Source: Bacteroidota bacterium (GTDB lineage: Bacteria > Bacteroidota > Bacteroidia > Bacteroidales > DTGW01). From it: DNA of 41,932 nucleotides. Where the stretch lies: positions 1 to 41,932 of the forward strand of contig JAKPQD010000113.1 in the NCBI GenBank assembly GCA_029572965.1, in the 5' to 3' direction. Below are positions 9,290-17,742 of the stretch, in pieces. The notes beneath the pieces were generated by a model. The model had not been told where the DNA came from. It did not search any database and saw only the letters and a list, made by a program, of their open reading frames with translations. How positions within the stretch are numbered: position 1 is the stretch's first letter; each line of letters starts with the position of its first letter. The translations under genes and the position numbers were made by a program.

Positions 9290-9581
9290 TTTTTACACTT
9301 CGTAAGAAAAATTTTCATATTTTATCATTGAAAATTTCATTTTCGTCAAAAAAAACCGTATATTTTTTATTGTTTGGATTTTTATTCAGGCATTTCTGGC
9401 TGTGAATATTTTGCCTGTTTGATTCAATTACAAAAATTAATGTTTATTTTAGCTCAAAAATAAGTCTTCAAAAAACTTAAATATTTAAAGTTATGAAACG
9501 AGCATGATTCGTTAAACACAAACAAGGATGAAAATTCATCATGCGAGTTCCATCCGACCTTATTAAAAAAATTATTTACGG

Positions 9582-10433
9582 ATGAAAAATATTATAGTTC
9601 CTATTGATTTTTCGGTAGATTCGCTCAAAGGGTTGGAGTTTGCTTTAATGATTTCTAAATATCTGCCTGTAAAAATACAGTTGGTGTATGTACAGCGAAA
9701 AACTGATGTCCCTGGCAACTCCGATGAAGAATACAAATTTGCAGACAGGAATTTTACAAAACTGGTTCAGGAGTATAGTTCTGGTTTGGGAGAAAACTCT
9801 CAATTAAGTTATATCATAAAAAAAGGCAAGGTATATCAGGAGATTACCAGTCAGGCCCAGGCTTTTGCAGATAGCCTGATTATAGCATCCACACACGGGG
9901 CTTCGGGATTTGAAGAGCTTTTTATTGGGAGCAATGCGTATCGGATTGTTTGTTCTACCAATAAGCCGGTAATTACTATCCGCAGGCATCCAGTTCCTCA
10001 AAAAATTACGAAAATAGTGATGCCAATAGATATCTCTATTGAATCGAGACAAAAAGTGATGTACACGGCTTTGTTTGCTTCTGTTTTTGGGGCAGAGGTG
10101 CATGTAGTGCTGGTATCTTCTTCGCAAAACAAAAAAATACTTAGCCGTTTAAATGGTTATGTTGCACAGGTATGTAATTATCTGAAGACGAATAATGTGA
10201 AATATGTTACAGCTTCGGTTATTGCAAAAAGCCCTATACAGGGTTTATTGCAATATACTGATGAGAACAGGGCTGAGATGATATCTATCATAAACGAGGA
10301 TGGTGAAGGGATAACAGATTTGATAATCAATGGTGAAGCTCAACAAATAATCAGCAAATCGCCTGTGCCTGTGCTCACAATAAGGGCTAAACCTCATACT
10401 ATTAAAGAAAGTTTCAGTACTTTTGGGGGGTAA
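9582..10433 (+). CDS. Tandem universal stress protein (UspA family)
   Basis: 283 residues with two UspA folds. Domain 1 (1-139) opens with KNIIVPIDFSVDSLKGLEFAL and ends with the ATP-binding signature GASGFEELFIGSNAYRIV (G-2x-G-9x-GS), then KPVITIR. Domain 2 (about 145-275) starts KIVMPIDISIESRQKVMYTAL and ends SPVPVLTIR but has lost the glycine-rich loop, so only the first half probably binds nucleotide. Such proteins are cytosolic and linked to stress and starvation survival; the exact role is unknown. The ATG overlaps the stop of a 14-residue upstream frame. The gldA gene follows after 27 bases on the same strand, so the two are probably cotranscribed. Confidence 0.9.
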   Translation: MKNIIVPIDFSVDSLKGLEFALMISKYLPVKIQLVYVQRKTDVPGNSDEEYKFADRNFTKLVQEYSSGLGENSQLSYIIKKGKVYQEITSQAQAFADSLIIASTHGASGFEELFIGSNAYRIVCSTNKPVITIRRHPVPQKITKIVMPIDISIESRQKVMYTALFASVFGAEVHVVLVSSSQNKKILSRLNGYVAQVCNYLKTNNVKYVTASVIAKSPIQGLLQYTDENRAEMISIINEDGEGITDLIINGEAQQIISKSPVPVLTIRAKPHTIKESFSTFGG

Positions 10434-10460
10434 AAGTTGTTTAGCAAAGTATAGGGTTGT

Positions 10461-11351
10461 ATGGTAGTATCAATTGAAGGTGTTACAAAAAAGTTTGGCA
10501 AACAGACTGCTTTAGATCAGGTCAGTTTTAATATTGTTGAATCGCAAGTAACAGGTTTTTTGGGGCCAAATGGGGCTGGAAAGACTACCTTGATGAAAAT
10601 AATAACCGGGATACTACATCCAACATCAGGGCGAGTATTATTTGACGGTGAAAATATTGGGGATTCGCCTTTAGTTATTAAAAAAAAGATTGGTTATTTG
10701 CCTGAGCATAATCCTCTTTACGAAAATATGTACATTAAGGAGTATTTGTATTTTGCGGCAAGGTTTTTTTATACCCGTAACGATGCAAAGCAGAAGGTTA
10801 ATGAAATGATTGTAAAGACGGGGTTGACAGCTGAGCAAAACAAACAAATATCTGCTTTGTCGAAGGGTTATCGTCAGAGGGTTGGATTGGCCCAAGCGTT
10901 GATTCATGATCCGGAGGTATTAATTTTGGATGAGCCTACTTCGGGGTTAGATCCAAATCAAATTATAGAGATACGGAATTTAATAAAGGAAACGGGAAAG
11001 CATAGAACTATACTTCTTTCAACTCATATTATGCAGGAAGTTGAAGCAATATGTGACCGTATTGTGGTAATCAACAAAGGTAAAGTTGTAGCAGACAACA
11101 GGCCCAAAGAAATGAAAATGTCAAAGCGTACCAATGTTTTGGAATTAAACGGAGCAATAGAAAAAAGCTGTTTTGAGAAGATTGAAGGAATAGAGAGGAT
11201 AGAATTTCTTGATGGGAAATGGTTTATTGAAAGTCACACAGACGTTCGTGAACCAATTTCTAAAATGATAGCTGAAAAAGGCCTGTTGGTTCTTTCTATG
11301 CAAGCTCAGGAAAATAGTCTTGAAGAAGTGTTTAGAGAACTGACAAAGTAA
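10461..11351 (+). CDS. gldA: ABC transporter ATP-binding protein, GldA-type
   Basis: 296 residues, cytosolic ATPase. Walker A is GPNGAGKTT (residues 35-43), the signature is LSKGYRQRVGLAQA (133-146), Walker B is VLILDEPT (153-160), and the switch His lies in STHIM. The overall sequence (LHPTSGRVLFDGENI, KKKIGYLPEHNPLYENMYIKEYL) and the C-terminal tail after residue 210 match the gliding-motility ATPase GldA, which works with the membrane subunits GldF and GldG. Those subunits are not in this window; gldA is often separate from gldFG. In non-gliding Bacteroidota the same family is retained, so gliding is possible but not proven. It lies 27 bases below the stress gene, and its stop is 8 bases from that of the convergent LOG gene. 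Confidence 0.85.
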   Translation: MVVSIEGVTKKFGKQTALDQVSFNIVESQVTGFLGPNGAGKTTLMKIITGILHPTSGRVLFDGENIGDSPLVIKKKIGYLPEHNPLYENMYIKEYLYFAARFFYTRNDAKQKVNEMIVKTGLTAEQNKQISALSKGYRQRVGLAQALIHDPEVLILDEPTSGLDPNQIIEIRNLIKETGKHRTILLSTHIMQEVEAICDRIVVINKGKVVADNRPKEMKMSKRTNVLELNGAIEKSCFEKIEGIERIEFLDGKWFIESHTDVREPISKMIAEKGLLVLSMQAQENSLEEVFRELTK

Positions 11352-11359
11352 AATAGCAA

Positions 11360-11947
11360 TTAAAATGCGGCAAAGTCCATGGCTATGTTTTCCCATTTTG
11401 GGGCATCGGCAATGGCTTGTAATACATCTACTTCGGTTTTTACTACTGAAAACATTTGCCGGTGGGCCGGGAGCATGAACTTTTCTTCTATCATTTTGTC
11501 AAAAAAATCTAAAAAAGGGTTGAAGAAGTTGGCCTGATTAACCAGTATAATGGGTTTGGTGTAAAGCCCAAGTTTTTTATTGGCCATCGTATCGGCCAGT
11601 TCGTCAAGGGTTCCTGAGCCTCCGGGCAATACAATTACAGCATCAGCCATTTGGAGCAATATTTTTTTTCGTTCGGACAAAGTTTCGGTTACTATCATTT
11701 CTGATACAAGAGGGTTTCCCCATTCAAGTTCCATCATAAATTGAGGGATCACTCCGGTGATATGGCCTTTGTTGTATAGCGTCCCGTTGGCTAATGCCCC
11801 CATACTGCCTACAGAACCTCCGCCATAAACGACGGCTATTTTGTTTAAGGCCAGAATGCAGCCTAAGTTATAGGCAGATTGAAGAAAAGCTTTGTCGCTT
11901 TTAGTACTTGATGCACAAAAAACTGTAACTCTTTGTAGTTGTTGCAT
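11360..11947 (-). CDS. LOG-family (TIGR00730) nucleoside 5'-monophosphate phosphoribohydrolase
   Basis: 195 residues, a one-domain Rossmann fold of the lysine-decarboxylase-like/LOG family, which cleaves nucleoside monophosphates (AMP, cytokinin ribotides) to free base and ribose-5-phosphate. Visible motifs are the N-terminal VTVFCASS, YGGGSVGSMG (41-50), the SERKKILLQMADA helix and the catalytic PGGSGTLDE (108-116) with its Glu at 116. Despite old annotations the family has no lysine decarboxylase activity. It starts 9 bases after the cheW stop on the same strand, so it is probably the second gene of a cheW-LOG operon. A functional link to chemotaxis is not obvious. Confidence 0.88.
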   Translation of the reverse strand: MQQLQRVTVFCASSTKSDKAFLQSAYNLGCILALNKIAVVYGGGSVGSMGALANGTLYNKGHITGVIPQFMMELEWGNPLVSEMIVTETLSERKKILLQMADAVIVLPGGSGTLDELADTMANKKLGLYTKPIILVNQANFFNPFLDFFDKMIEEKFMLPAHRQMFSVVKTEVDVLQAIADAPKWENIAMDFAAF

Positions 11948-11956
11948 GTTTTATGG

Positions 11957-12466
11957 TTATTCTGCTTGTTGTTCAACATTTTCGGTATGGTTGCTCAAAG
12001 CTACTACTTCTTCGGTTGAAAATACTTCTTCCATATCAAGTATCATGATAAACTGGCCGGCAGCGTCGTTGTAAACGCCATTGATAAAGCGGTTGTTGTT
12101 GCCAAAACCTACTGAAGGCGGCTCTTTTACCTGCGAAGCGTCAATTTCAACTACTTCTTTTACACCATCAACCATCAGGCCAACAAGCAGGTTTTTATTT
12201 AAAACGGTTACTTCAATAACTAATATACAGGTATTTGTGGTTATTTCAGTTTCGGGCATCCCAAATTTTTTTCGGGCATCTACCACAGGCAGTACCATGC
12301 CACGAAGATTGATGATGCCCAACATATACTCAGGAGTGCGTGGCACTTTGGTAATTTTTGTTAATTCTACAATGTTCAATACATTTTTTACGTGAACTGC
12401 ATATAATTCACTGGCCAACACAAATGTGAGGTAAGAGCCAACCTGAGTTTTAGTATTTGTTTCCAT
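11957..12466 (-). CDS. cheW: CheW-like chemotaxis scaffold protein
   Basis: 169 residues forming one CheW domain: YLTFVLASELYAVHVKNVLNI near the start, the hallmark MLGIINLRGMVLPVVDARKKFG around residues 48-69, and a C-terminal FIMILDMEEVF. CheW couples chemoreceptors to the kinase CheA at the inner membrane. No cheA, receptor or cheY is present in the window, so the partner must be encoded elsewhere. The short acidic tail after residue 150 is low complexity. It heads a probable two-gene operon with the LOG gene 9 bases downstream. A weak -7-like box (TAACTTCG) lies about 30 bases upstream of the ATG. Confidence 0.92.
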   Translation of the reverse strand: METNTKTQVGSYLTFVLASELYAVHVKNVLNIVELTKITKVPRTPEYMLGIINLRGMVLPVVDARKKFGMPETEITTNTCILVIEVTVLNKNLLVGLMVDGVKEVVEIDASQVKEPPSVGFGNNNRFINGVYNDAAGQFIMILDMEEVFSTEEVVALSNHTENVEQQAE

Positions 12467-12734
12467 AAGATTTAGAATTAACCATAATTACTTGTACGAA
12501 GTTAGGAAATATTAGTTTACTAAAAAATTAGCGGTCAATTTTTTATTCTAAATTAAGTATTAAGAAATGTTTAACCCCCAATTAATCATTTACGTTGGCA
12601 GGAAATGCTTGCTAATGATTGATTTGAGCTGTAATAGTAACTAAACCTGCTAATAGATTTGATTATGTTGATAGTGGTTTAGTATATGGCAATAAGCGTT
12701 TTTGAGCCATTCTTTTTGATAATTTTTTTAAGTA

Positions 12735-14444
12735 TTATTCGTCGGCTTCTTCGTCTTTTTCTTCCTCGTTATCTTTATCTGTCTTTGGTTTTTCGGCTAC
12801 TATTGCAGTAGAAGGCTGTAACAAGCTGTAATAGCGTTTTTTGTTTTTGATAACCATCATAGCCGAATCAAGTTCTATGTCGTTTTGCAAAGAAGCTATT
12901 ATCCGCCCTTTTTGGAAATATTTACGGGTAACAATTTCGTCAATGATAAAACCTGAAATTTCGTTGCGGAAAGTTTGAAGGTCTTTTTCTTTGTTGTGCG
13001 ACAACTTTTCTTTAAGCATGGCGAATTCTTGTTCGGCGTGTTGGTAATATTTTTCTTTTTTGGCAATATCAATCAGTTTTTTCAATTCTTCTTCGCTTTT
13101 AGTTTTATAATCAAAATCTTTGTCTTTAAGGAATGTTATAAACTGGTCATATAAGGTATCTGTAACTGTAAATTTTTCAGGTGTTTCAATTTTTTTATTT
13201 TTAGCACAGTACTGTGTGGCGAAGTCAAAAATGTAGTTGCCCAGGTAAAGATTGTAGGTAATGTCGCTGACTTTTTCTTTAATTACTTTTATGTCAGGGA
13301 TTATTCCTCCGCCATCATAAACTTTACGGCCATTGCGGGTTTTAAATTCTTTGATGAGCGAGTCTGGTATATGGCCGACACTGCCGTCTTCGTTGCGGTG
13401 CGAGTAGTCAACGGCCTGTATGCACCTGCCACTTGGGATGTAATATTTGGCAGTGGTTACTTTAAGCTGGGTATTGTAACTTAAAGGCCTTGTTTGTTGC
13501 ACGAGGCCTTTGCCAAAGGTACGTTGGCCTACAATGACGGCCCTGTCAAGGTCTTGCAGAGCCCCTGTAACAATTTCAGACGCTGAGGCAGAGCCTCGGT
13601 TGACCAGCACAATAACCGGGCTGATAGTATCTTCGGGTTCATCTATTGTAAAATGTTCTTTAGTAGCTTCTTTTATGCGGCCTTTTGTGTAAACAACGAG
13701 TTGTTTTTTGGGCATAAAACAGTTGGCCACTTTGACGGCTTCATTAAGCAATCCTCCGGGGTTGTCTCTCAAATCAAGGATATAAGCTTTTGCACGTTGA
13801 GCTTTTAGCTGTTTAACAGCTTTACGGACTTCTTCGCCTGCATCAGTAGTAAAGTTGGTAAGCTTTATATATCCGACAGAGTCTTTTAACATGCCGAAAT
13901 ATGGGACATTGGGGATAGTAATTTTTTCGCGGCGGATGGTTTTTTTAATTAGCTCATCGCTAAAAGGCCTTTTAATTAAGACGGTTACATTTGTGCCAGG
14001 TTCGCCTTTGAGCAATTCGCTGACATCTGAAACAGTATTGTCTTTCACGTTTTTTCCATCAATTTCTATAATAACATCGCCTGCCAGGAGGCCTGTTTTG
14101 GCTGCCGGACAACCTTCGTAGGGTTCGCTTATCAGCACTCCGTCTTTGCTACGTCGAATAATGGCCCCAATGCCCCCGTATTGTCCTGTAGTTTGAAATT
14201 TGAAATCGTTCATTTTAGATTCAGGGATGAACGTGGTATATGGGTCGAGAGATTTCAGCATACCATCAATGCCAGATTGCATAATTTTTTCGGGGTCAAT
14301 GTCGTCCACGTAAAAGTAATTGACTTCTTTGTATAGGTTGAAAAATATATCGAGGTTTTTGGTTATTTTGAATTCGTTGTCCACGAATCCCCCCAAAACA
14401 AATAAACTTACACCGAGTGCAAAAAAAACAAGCTTTTTCTTCAT
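12735..14444 (-). CDS. S41 family C-terminal processing protease (CtpA/Prc type)
   Basis: 569 residues. An N-terminal signal/anchor (residues 1-20) directs it to the periplasm. Next come the tail-specific protease helical region (YVDDIDPEKIMQSGIDGML), a PDZ domain (about 85-165, GIGAII ... AGDVIIEIDGKNV) and the S41 core. The core shows LDLRDNPGG (223-231), the GSASASE motif (284-290) carrying the nucleophilic Ser, and Lys312 in TFGKGLVQQ, completing the Ser-Lys dyad. A family tail (GGGIIPDIKV) is followed by a 150-residue Bacteroidota-type helical extension and a charged low-complexity C-terminus. It degrades or trims envelope proteins from their C-terminal ends. It stands alone, with 268 bases to cheW and about 224 to the M23 gene. 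Confidence 0.94.
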   Translation of the reverse strand: MKKKLVFFALGVSLFVLGGFVDNEFKITKNLDIFFNLYKEVNYFYVDDIDPEKIMQSGIDGMLKSLDPYTTFIPESKMNDFKFQTTGQYGGIGAIIRRSKDGVLISEPYEGCPAAKTGLLAGDVIIEIDGKNVKDNTVSDVSELLKGEPGTNVTVLIKRPFSDELIKKTIRREKITIPNVPYFGMLKDSVGYIKLTNFTTDAGEEVRKAVKQLKAQRAKAYILDLRDNPGGLLNEAVKVANCFMPKKQLVVYTKGRIKEATKEHFTIDEPEDTISPVIVLVNRGSASASEIVTGALQDLDRAVIVGQRTFGKGLVQQTRPLSYNTQLKVTTAKYYIPSGRCIQAVDYSHRNEDGSVGHIPDSLIKEFKTRNGRKVYDGGGIIPDIKVIKEKVSDITYNLYLGNYIFDFATQYCAKNKKIETPEKFTVTDTLYDQFITFLKDKDFDYKTKSEEELKKLIDIAKKEKYYQHAEQEFAMLKEKLSHNKEKDLQTFRNEISGFIIDEIVTRKYFQKGRIIASLQNDIELDSAMMVIKNKKRYYSLLQPSTAIVAEKPKTDKDNEEEKDEEADE

Positions 14445-14668
14445 GGTAAAAACTTAAAAAAAGTGACTAAATCAAACAATTTACAATATTCCGAAAAAAT
14501 TGTTCACCAAACACTATACTTAACATGTTTTAACCTCAAAAAAATATAATAATCTCATTTTTTGTTACTTGGGAGATTTTTATGATACTTTTTTTGGGAA
14601 GAGGCAAAGTGTTGGCTATAATTGTTGTGATTTTCAGGCTATTTGCAGTTTTTTTTGAAGAATATGTT

Positions 14669-15457
14669 TTACTGTATTTTCAGCTTTCTTCCAATCTTGA
14701 GTATAGTATTTTCGGACAAATGGTTCAGCTTACAAATGTTGTTTACTGTAGTGCCGTATTTTTTGGCCAGCGAGAACAAAGTATCTCCTTTTTTGATAAT
14801 ATGGAATATTTTTTCTTCATGTACATTTTTCTCTGTATTAATAGGGGCTGCAAGGGTGTCACTTTTTGAATCAGCAAGTTTTACTGGAGTTTCTTCAGAA
14901 TAATTTTCAGCAATGAGCTTTTGCTGCTCAAAGTCAAATAATTTCTGGGCATTATATGCTTTAGCGTGGTATCTTATTTCGAAATGCAGGTGAGTAGTAG
15001 TTGCCCTGCCTGTCCTTCCTCCGAGGCCAATTACATCTCCCGGGTTGACTGTGTCGCCAACATTGGCAATGCATTTGCTCAGGTGGGCATAGTATGTCTC
15101 AATGTCATCAGGATGTTTGAGGATAACCAGCAAGCCATAGCCGTAATATCTGCCTGAACGGACTACAATACCTTTGAACATAGCCCGCACAGTGTCGCCC
15201 AACTGTAATTTAATGTCGGTACCCGGATGAAACCTGTGTCCACGTTTGCCGTAGGGGCTGATTACTTTTCCTTTGACAGGGAAAACATAAGGGCCTAAGT
15301 TGGAAATATTAAAAATGGAGTGGGTTGTAGCGGTATCTATTTTGTTAATGACAGTTTCAGTTTGTAATGGACTGGCTTTTAATATAGTATTTATACTTTT
15401 TTCGGGGGTAAAAAGCACGAATAAAGAGGTAATAGTTAATATAATTTTTTTTGTCAC
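14669..15457 (-). CDS. M23 family metallopeptidase with C-terminal LysM domain
   Basis: 262 residues. Signal peptide, then a LytM/peptidase M23 domain (about 56-170) with the zinc ligands H77 and D81 (HRFHPGTD) and H158 (THLHFE), plus catalytic H125 (YYAHLS) and H156. A LysM peptidoglycan-binding domain occupies about 217-261 (FHIIKKGDTLFSLAKKYG). All catalytic residues are present, so it is probably an active cell-wall endopeptidase rather than an EnvC-like activator. The start is a GTG (minus strand 15457-15455); no in-frame ATG lies just upstream and a TATTTTTG box at 15480-15487 supports it. It stands alone between the S41 protease and the phosphatase. Confidence 0.92.
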   Translation of the reverse strand: MTKKIILTITSLFVLFTPEKSINTILKASPLQTETVINKIDTATTHSIFNISNLGPYVFPVKGKVISPYGKRGHRFHPGTDIKLQLGDTVRAMFKGIVVRSGRYYGYGLLVILKHPDDIETYYAHLSKCIANVGDTVNPGDVIGLGGRTGRATTTHLHFEIRYHAKAYNAQKLFDFEQQKLIAENYSEETPVKLADSKSDTLAAPINTEKNVHEEKIFHIIKKGDTLFSLAKKYGTTVNNICKLNHLSENTILKIGRKLKIQ

Positions 15458-15479
15458 GGGAAAAATTTTTGGTTGGGCA

Positions 15480-15487
15480 CAAAAATA
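15480..15487 (-). promoter_or_regulatory. Candidate -7 box for the M23 gene
   Basis: The minus strand reads TATTTTTG, about 25 bases before the GTG start at 15457. No clear TTTG is seen at -33. It supports the GTG because any longer frame would cross the promoter. Confidence 0.4.
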
Positions 15488-15586
15488 GAACCTTTAGATG
15501 AAAGAAAAGCCTTAAAAATGTTATAGAATCTTAAAATATAACTCTACAATACTTGTATTTACTGGAACTGACAATCTTTAAGCCAG

Positions 15587-17164
15587 TTAACTAATCCTCA
15601 CGCCAATGAGCAATATATCATCTACCTGTTCTGATTTGCCCATCCATTGGGTTATGGTATCCTCCAGTATTTGTTGCTGGGTTTGCATGTCTTTGTCCTG
15701 AATATCGAGGAGTATTTCTTTCAATCGCACAGATTTAAATTTTTCAGACTTTTGTCCGCCAAATTGAGATGTATATCCATCAGAAAAGATGTAGAGAGTG
15801 TCATTTTTCTGAAGGTTGAGTCTTCTGTTTGTAAAGGGGCGGTTGTCATGCGGGTGTATGCCAATGGGCATGCGGTCAGCTTTTGATTCTATGAGGTCGT
15901 ACGAGTTGTGCGCATTTTTTCGGTATATATATAAGGGATTAAACGCCCCTGAAAATTGTATCTCGTTACTTTCCTTGTCAATCAGGCAAAGCGCAATATC
16001 CATTCCGTCCTGGGCTTCACCGTCTTGCCCGGTTTGGTGCAACGATTTTTTTACCCTTTTGCGAAGTTCATCCAACACTTCGTTAGGAGGGTTGAGGTCG
16101 CGCTTAGTGACAATTTCGTTCAGGATAGAGATGCCAAGCATACTCATGAATGCCCCCGGAACGCCGTGTCCTGTGCAGTCGGCAGCAGCTATATAAGTAA
16201 AGTTTTTTATTTGTTTGAACCAGTAAAAGTCGCCACTTACAATATCGCGGGGTTTGAAAAGGATAAAATGCTCGGGACAGTTGGTGGCTATCAGGTCTTT
16301 GTTTGGCAACATGGCTTGTTGGATGCGTTTAGCATAAATAATGCTGTCGGTAAGGTTTTGGTTTTTACGTTCTATTTCCTTTTTTTGTTCAAATATTTCA
16401 TCACGCTGGCTTTCTATTTCTTTCTTTTGTGTAATGATTTCTTCAGTTTGCTGCATCAGCTCTTCCGTCTTTTCAAGCAGTTCGCTGTTCATTACCTGAA
16501 GGTCAAAATCTTTATTTTCCAATGCTTGCATTGATTCGAGCAACGATGCTTCACTTTCAGTAAGCTTTTCATTAATCAGCTCCAGCTCACGTGTCCTGTT
16601 ACGGCTGATGGTATCATATATGAGAACCACCAAAAGCACGAATACACTTGATCCAAAATAAGCTATAACGTTGTGAAGGCTGATATATTGGTTTTGCAAA
16701 ATGATAGGAAACCTCACATCATTTTTGTTTAAAACAAAGAAGGTCAGAATGGTAAAAATGCTGATGGTACTCCAGAAAAGGCCTATAGTCCTGTTGGCAA
16801 GCAAAAAGCCGATGAGCGAAACCGGAAGTAACCACGACAAGGTGGGCGAAAAAATGCCCCCGGTTGAAACAATAATAGTTATGAAGCTTAAGAATGCAAA
16901 AAAAATGATGGAATTGGTTGCTACATTGATAGATATGGTTTTTTTAAACAAAAAAAGCCCTGTTAAAGTGGTAATAATAAGGATACTTAAGGCACATGCA
17001 GCTGCATTAAACCCGATGAAAAGGAAAATGATAAGGTGTACAAGGGCATAAATAAAAGTGATGATATGAGTGGCAACCAGCAAACGGGCTTTTTGTAAAA
17101 TAAATTTATTGTCCTTGTATGAGGGACGAATAAATGTGTCTATTTTGCCAATGATTGCCTCCAT
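15587..17164 (-). CDS. Membrane-bound SpoIIE-type PP2C phosphatase
   Basis: 525 residues. About six transmembrane helices (roughly 28-186) precede a long coiled coil (about 190-295, rich in EEI-Q-KKEIE repeats) that probably relays a signal, then a SpoIIE/PP2C phosphatase domain (about 297-525). Metal-binding acids are visible: D312 in VSGDFYW, D329 in AAADCTGHGVPGAFMSMLG, the SDGYTSQFGG motif near 463 and VDDILLIGVR at the end. Such enzymes dephosphorylate anti-anti-sigma factors or other Ser/Thr-phosphorylated partners. No such partner or anti-sigma kinase is adjacent. The membrane region could sense an envelope signal. The gene is monocistronic. Confidence 0.92.
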   Translation of the reverse strand: MEAIIGKIDTFIRPSYKDNKFILQKARLLVATHIITFIYALVHLIIFLFIGFNAAACALSILIITTLTGLFLFKKTISINVATNSIIFFAFLSFITIIVSTGGIFSPTLSWLLPVSLIGFLLANRTIGLFWSTISIFTILTFFVLNKNDVRFPIILQNQYISLHNVIAYFGSSVFVLLVVLIYDTISRNRTRELELINEKLTESEASLLESMQALENKDFDLQVMNSELLEKTEELMQQTEEIITQKKEIESQRDEIFEQKKEIERKNQNLTDSIIYAKRIQQAMLPNKDLIATNCPEHFILFKPRDIVSGDFYWFKQIKNFTYIAAADCTGHGVPGAFMSMLGISILNEIVTKRDLNPPNEVLDELRKRVKKSLHQTGQDGEAQDGMDIALCLIDKESNEIQFSGAFNPLYIYRKNAHNSYDLIESKADRMPIGIHPHDNRPFTNRRLNLQKNDTLYIFSDGYTSQFGGQKSEKFKSVRLKEILLDIQDKDMQTQQQILEDTITQWMGKSEQVDDILLIGVRIS

Positions 17165-17364
17165 GTTAGTAAAAAAAAAAATACCTAACTTTTTTACAAT
17201 GATAATATAAAATCTTTATAAAAGTAAAAAATGACCTAATACTTTTTGGGTATTTTTTATAAAAAAAGGGAAATTAAGCACAGGGCAAGTTTCAGCGTTT
17301 CAGTTGTAAATAAATAAAATAAAATTGTATAATTGTATGAAATTTAATCAGTTAACTGAGAACA

Positions 17365-17742
17365 ATGAATAATTTGTATCGAAAAGCTTTCAAATTTGCG
17401 GTAATGACAATCACCATCTTAACGGCAAACCTGTTAACCGGTGTTATTGGGGACTTGTTGACCAAATACAAGAGTCATTACAAGCCATTGACCTATACTT
17501 TGATTGCAATGGCAATAATTACGGTTATTTTGTACCCATTATACGCCAAACTCGAGATTTGGCTTACTGTTTTGTCTTCCAAGATTGTAAGGTCGGGCAA
17601 ATCGTTAGGAGGGCGTTACCTTGGATTGTTCGTTAGCTTTGTTGTTTGCATCTTCATCCTGGCCTATTTTTATGCCCGCATGTGGTATCATATTGATTTG
17701 CTTGGTATATTAATACATGGAAAGATATTGGATTATTTTTAA
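17365..17742 (+). CDS. Small membrane protein of unknown function
   Basis: 125 residues with three predicted transmembrane helices (about 9-30, 42-63, 84-106) and basic loops (KYKSHYK, KIVRSGKS). I do not recognise a family. Coding character is supported by the regular hydrophobic pattern and an ATG about 200 bases from the divergent phosphatase start. Its TAA stop overlaps the stop codon of the convergent DUF418 gene within TTAA at 17739-17742, so the two transcripts must overlap. Confidence 0.65.
   Translation: MNNLYRKAFKFAVMTITILTANLLTGVIGDLLTKYKSHYKPLTYTLIAMAIITVILYPLYAKLEIWLTVLSSKIVRSGKSLGGRYLGLFVSFVVCIFILAYFYARMWYHIDLLGILIHGKILDYF

Larger units (their letters stand above)
9111..9581. 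other. Intergenic region between divergent susC and universal stress gene
   Basis: 471 bases, strongly AT-rich, with no tRNA or credible long gene. It contains the susC promoter (9163-9194), a 9-bp inverted repeat (9257-9289) and a 14-residue upstream frame (9541-9585) whose stop overlaps the stress-protein ATG. No clear plus-strand promoter was found. Confidence 0.6.

Noticed and set aside
11360-11947. Lysine decarboxylase
   Set aside because: The PGGSGTLDE and GGGSVGSMG motifs are those of LOG phosphoribohydrolases; no pyridoxal phosphate site is present.
15956-16534. A 192-codon plus-strand frame
   Set aside because: Antisense to the coiled-coil and catalytic part of the SpoIIE phosphatase; composition is Phe/Leu-rich as expected for the complement of that coding strand.
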